NCBI GenBank assembly: GCA_041862375.1
Contig: JBGVTE010000091.1
Span: forward strand, 1 to 64,000
DNA from: WVZL01 sp041862375
GTDB taxonomy: Bacteria > Acidobacteriota > Aminicenantia > Aminicenantales > Aminicenantaceae
DNA length: 64,000 bases
Reading direction: 5' to 3'
Shown in pieces: positions 61,242 to 64,000 of the stretch. The notes under the pieces were generated by a model. The model saw only the letters and a list, made by a program, of their open reading frames with translations. It did not search any database and was not told the origin of the DNA. The stretch's first letter is position 1. Every line of letters starts with the position of its first letter. The translations under genes were made by a program, and so were the position numbers.

Positions 61242-61362
61242 TTGGGGTCAGGCTTTCATAAGTTTTATAAATTGAATTTTTTCTAATCTTTCATTGTAAC
61301 CCTAGCTTTTATTTCTTCCTGGTAAACAATAAATTATAAAAGTTATGAAAGCCTGACCCCAA
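61242..61362. repeat. MITE-like element with terminal inverted repeats
   Basis: ttggggtcaggctttcataa continuing to 61273 is complementary to 61332-61362 (aattataaaagttatgaaag then cctgaccccaa), with one substitution and a one-base gap. The arms, about 31 bp, enclose 58 bp without a gene. One such arm occurs alone at 31448-31485, so the sequence is dispersed. It separates the gyrB promoter from the divergent GTPase gene. Confidence 0.65.
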
Positions 61363-61415
61363 TTACCTTTGAAAACCAGTCTATGTTCAGCTATAATTTT
61401 TACCAAGAGATAAAA

Positions 61416-62408
61416 ATGCCAGCAAATTTGCCACCTCAGTACTTTGAGACAGAGAAAAAATTAAAAGTAGCAAAAACCCCGCAGGAAAAGATTAGAATTC
61501 TAGAAGAACTACTCTCCATAGTTCCCAAACACAAAGGCACAGAAAAGCTACAAGCCTTGCTAAAAACGAAAATTGCAAAACTTAAATCTACAGCTCAAAA
61601 AAAACCCTCTATAGCCAGGCACAGTTCTCTACACCGTGTGGAGAGATCTGGAGCAGGTCAAATAATCTTAATTGGGCCACCGAATAGTGGCAAATCCATG
61701 TTGGTTAAATCCCTGACAAATGCAACCCCTGAAATCGGTGAATATCCCTTCACAACTCGCTTGCCATATCCTGCCATGATGGAGTATGAAAACATCAAGA
61801 TTCAACTCGTCGATACTCCCCCTGTTACGCCAGAATACATGGAGAGCTGGCTTCTAGAGATGATAAAAGAATCCGATGGAATCTTGATTCTTCTGGATTT
61901 GTCTGATTCCAGCCCTATAAACACTTTAAAAGTCCTTCTTTCTGGGCTTAAAGAAAAGAAAATAGAACTAATCTCAGAAAAAGAAAAAACTATAGAGACA
62001 GAAGTAAGATTTTTTCCAAAAAGAGCGCTGGTTGTCGCTAATAAAAAAGATGTGCTTCTTAATGATAATGACTTTACAACCCTGAAAGGATTCTGCAAAG
62101 GAAAATTCAACCTCATCTCTCTATCTGCCCTTCATAGAGATGGTCTTGATGAACTTAGAAAGCATATTTTTCTCATGCTTGATGTCATTCGCGTGTATAG
62201 TAAAATCCCGGGGAAAAAAGCAGACCTGAATGCTCCTTATACCCTGAAGAGAGGAAGCTCAGTACTCGATATGGCTAGAGAAGTCCACAAGGATTTTACC
62301 CAAAAACTAAAATACGCAAGGATCTGGAGTAAGAATAAATACCAAGGCCAGATGGTCAACCGAGACCACATCCTCGAAGACGAAGATATTCTCGAACTTC
62401 ATATATAA
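61416..62408 (+). CDS. DRG/Obg-type GTPase with TGS domain
   Basis: ATG 61416 is chosen (MPANLPPQYFETEKKLKVAK); the frame is open from 61383. 330 residues. An N-terminal helical region (1-70) is like that of DRG proteins. The G domain has G1 GPPNSGKSMLVKSLTNA, a switch with GEYPFTTRLP, G3 VDTPP, G4 ANKKD and G5 SAL. A C-terminal TGS domain (about 250-330: VIRVYSKIPGKKADLN ... EDEDILELHI) follows. In contrast with true DRGs, the glycine of DxPG is replaced by Pro. These GTPases are thought to act in translation or ribosome work. It is divergent from gyrB. Confidence 0.85.
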   Translation: MPANLPPQYFETEKKLKVAKTPQEKIRILEELLSIVPKHKGTEKLQALLKTKIAKLKSTAQKKPSIARHSSLHRVERSGAGQIILIGPPNSGKSMLVKSLTNATPEIGEYPFTTRLPYPAMMEYENIKIQLVDTPPVTPEYMESWLLEMIKESDGILILLDLSDSSPINTLKVLLSGLKEKKIELISEKEKTIETEVRFFPKRALVVANKKDVLLNDNDFTTLKGFCKGKFNLISLSALHRDGLDELRKHIFLMLDVIRVYSKIPGKKADLNAPYTLKRGSSVLDMAREVHKDFTQKLKYARIWSKNKYQGQMVNRDHILEDEDILELHI

Positions 62409-62544
62409 AAAGCTTTTATCCTTTATCGCGTTTTCTCCCTGCCATGATGTTTGTCCAGAATACATAATAATTTTGTTTCCATCCTTCCGGGATAAACGAG
62501 AGGGATAAAATATTTTTCCCCGATTGAGCTTGTATAACTTCTTG

Positions 62545-63717
62545 CTAATGTTTACTGTTTTTTTCTATCCTGTGGCTTACCACGACCCCTCGCTCTTGAA
62601 GCGCGTTGACGATAGGTTGATACAATTCACCGTGAAAAACATTTTCAGGGAAAAGTACTCCCCTTTGAGTTATCTTATCAGAAGCAATCATTTGAGCAGC
62701 AATAGATGCTGGAAAGCTTGTCGTTTTAGCCATTGAAGTATACTTCATTTTTGGATCATAGAAATCAATTATTTCAAAAATGTGCGTCGTGGGCTCACCT
62801 GATTTCTTTCCTGAAACAACTACTCTCATTAAAGTCACATCACCCTCTTTTCCCAATTTCCACTTAGTCTCTAAAATAGCTTTAAGGAATTCTCTCGGAA
62901 TGACTTTCTTGTTAAATAGAGAAAGAGGTTCCCTAGAGAAAAAACCAAATTCTTTTATCATTTTAATTGCCTGAGCATGCCCAGGATAGCGAACAGTTTT
63001 TTCAGCCAACTTATCTCTAATTCTGCCTTGTAATGTATAGATGAGAGAAGAAAGTCCATCTGTATAAAAGCACTCCATTCTTGAAAAAGGAGGAGGAAAT
63101 TCAACAGGTTCAATACCCGATAAGGCTTCTACTTCTTTTATCTTACCTTTTTCGAGGATAATAGCCTTTCTCTCATAAAAATCTAAAAGGCTTTCAGCAG
63201 CATATACAATACTGTACTTTAATGGAGGCTGAGGATGGAGCGGGTTTCCTCCGACATAAATCATTGCTTTCTCTGTATCATCAAGAAGATATACTCCTCT
63301 CCCGACACAGATATTATCAATTCCAGGAGCCAAGCCGCAGCCTGGTATAATAGTTACACCCTTCCTCTTTGCCTCTTCATCGTAAGAGAGCCGTTCTAAT
63401 GGGCCCTCTCCCACAACATCCACCAGGTTGACTCCATGGAGAATCGATGCCTCCATAGCTAAAAAGCTGTGTTTGTGGAGAAGGGCAGATATAGCAACAT
63501 CTTGGCCTTTAAAAAGGTCTTCCCTCTGGTTTTTATCCTCAACATCTCTCTGAAGAGTGATGAGCCTGTCGCTTGGTATGAAATTTCGAGCCTTCTTAAG
63601 TCTCTCGAAACTGATGTCAGCCAGAGTTACTATGTTCTGTTCATTGCTCAAAATAAGGTCTTTAGCTAAGACGACTCCCATCTTTCCTGCTCCAAGCACC
63701 AGGAACTTCGGCATCAT
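62545..63717 (-). CDS. Saccharopine dehydrogenase-like oxidoreductase
   Basis: 390 residues. A Rossmann domain opens at residue 5 with LVLGAGKMGVVLAKDL (GxGxxG), followed by LADISFERL, an acidic residue for NAD binding. IIPGCGLAPGIDNICVGRGV and YVGGNPLHPQPPLKYSIVYA match the saccharopine dehydrogenase/LYS9-like family. These act in lysine metabolism or in carboxynorspermidine synthesis. The C-terminal substrate domain is complete. It starts 7 bp downstream of the broken NhaC gene on the same strand. Which amino acid is used cannot be told. Confidence 0.85.
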   Translation of the reverse strand: MMPKFLVLGAGKMGVVLAKDLILSNEQNIVTLADISFERLKKARNFIPSDRLITLQRDVEDKNQREDLFKGQDVAISALLHKHSFLAMEASILHGVNLVDVVGEGPLERLSYDEEAKRKGVTIIPGCGLAPGIDNICVGRGVYLLDDTEKAMIYVGGNPLHPQPPLKYSIVYAAESLLDFYERKAIILEKGKIKEVEALSGIEPVEFPPPFSRMECFYTDGLSSLIYTLQGRIRDKLAEKTVRYPGHAQAIKMIKEFGFFSREPLSLFNKKVIPREFLKAILETKWKLGKEGDVTLMRVVVSGKKSGEPTTHIFEIIDFYDPKMKYTSMAKTTSFPASIAAQMIASDKITQRGVLFPENVFHGELYQPIVNALQERGVVVSHRIEKNSKH

Positions 63718-63723
63718 TTTCTC

Positions 63724-63975
63724 CTAAATAACTATTCCCATAAGGGTATATAAAACAAATGTTACTCCCACTACTGCCAGAGAATAGGGAATCTGAGTCC
63801 TGACATGGTCCATATGATCGCAAGCACTTCCCAACGAGGAGAGGACAGTAGTATCAGAGAGAGGTGAACAGTGATCACCGAAAACACCCCCTCCGGCTAC
63901 AGCTGCTATAGCGGCAAAGACCAGGAGCGAGGGCTCTCCTCTGAAAAATCCAGAAATTGTATTACAAGAATTCAA
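63724..63975 (-). pseudogene. nhaC: C-terminal fragment of NhaC-type Na+/H+ antiporter
   Basis: About 83 codons match the end of NhaC family antiporters: GGGVFGDHCSPLSDTTVLSS and SACDHMDHVRTQIPYSLAVV are hallmark blocks. NhaC proteins are about 450-500 residues. Going upstream, the match stops near codon 12 (SGFFRGEPS), and the frame is closed by a TAA at 63979-63981, inside the window. The 25 bases beyond are A+T-rich and do not look coding. So either the gene is 5'-truncated or frameshifted, or the last bases of the window are disturbed. Confidence 0.7.
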
Positions 63976-64000
63976 GATTTATTATCTTATATGCTCTTTG

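Overview
The window looks like a chromosomal piece of an uncultured Gram-negative heterotroph. It carries lipid A and envelope genes (lpxC, glmU, glmS), TonB-dependent receptors with a carboxypeptidase-like N-terminal domain, many FtsX/MacB-type permeases without their own ATPase, a sulfatase-fold/TPR fusion and an A+T-leaning composition. This mix resembles Candidatus Aminicenantes (OP8) or an acidobacterial relative. That placement is inference; no rRNA or full marker set is present.

Layout. 1-7.3 kb: end of a TonB receptor, a sulfatase-fold/TPR protein, a membrane-anchored LuxR-type regulator divergent from a small membrane protein, a DUF1508 protein with a beta-barrel-like protein, and an IS91-type transposase relic. 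7.4-17 kb (all minus strand): Tat-exported aldo/keto reductase, GH20 hexosaminidase, deoC, and a four-gene MacA/MacB-like efflux operon. 17.1-30.1 kb: an accessory block bounded by two ~225 bp direct repeats. The right copy runs into an intact tRNA-Leu(UAA) and the left copy ends in a decayed 3' part of the same tRNA. Between them lie a GHKL ATPase, a three-gene operon (MocR regulator, Fe-S protein, MerB-like organomercurial lyase homologue), a divergently transcribed protein-arginine deiminase, a dead transposase, and two independent trehalose synthesis systems (TreT and fused OtsA-OtsB). 30.1-46.2 kb: mostly housekeeping and envelope genes (NlpC/P60 lipoprotein, ArsA-like ATPase, CDP-alcohol phosphotransferase, TonB receptor, glmS-glmU-TPR, lpxC, larB, dnaG-rpoD). 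46.2-53.5 kb: two orphan FtsX-type permeases and a nucleotidyltransferase/small-partner pair, interspersed with three IS91-type relics and bracketed by a 38-bp direct repeat. 53.5-64 kb: a CAU tRNA, a zinc-ribbon coiled-coil protein, acyl-CoA synthetase, gyrA-gyrB, a TGS GTPase, a saccharopine-dehydrogenase-like protein and the C-terminal piece of an NhaC antiporter whose frame is broken inside the window.

The most unusual content is the protein-arginine deiminase at 23.0-24.7 kb. It has the middle and catalytic domains of the vertebrate enzymes, all four catalytic residues and both substrate arginines, but appears to have lost one of the two catalytic-domain calcium sites. It faces the MocR/Fe-S/MerB-like operon across a shared regulatory gap, inside the tRNA-bounded block. 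Palindromic repeats resembling REP or MITE elements are scattered between genes (36.7, 58.7, 61.3 kb and a solo arm at 31.5 kb). No CRISPR array, rRNA or intact insertion sequence was seen.
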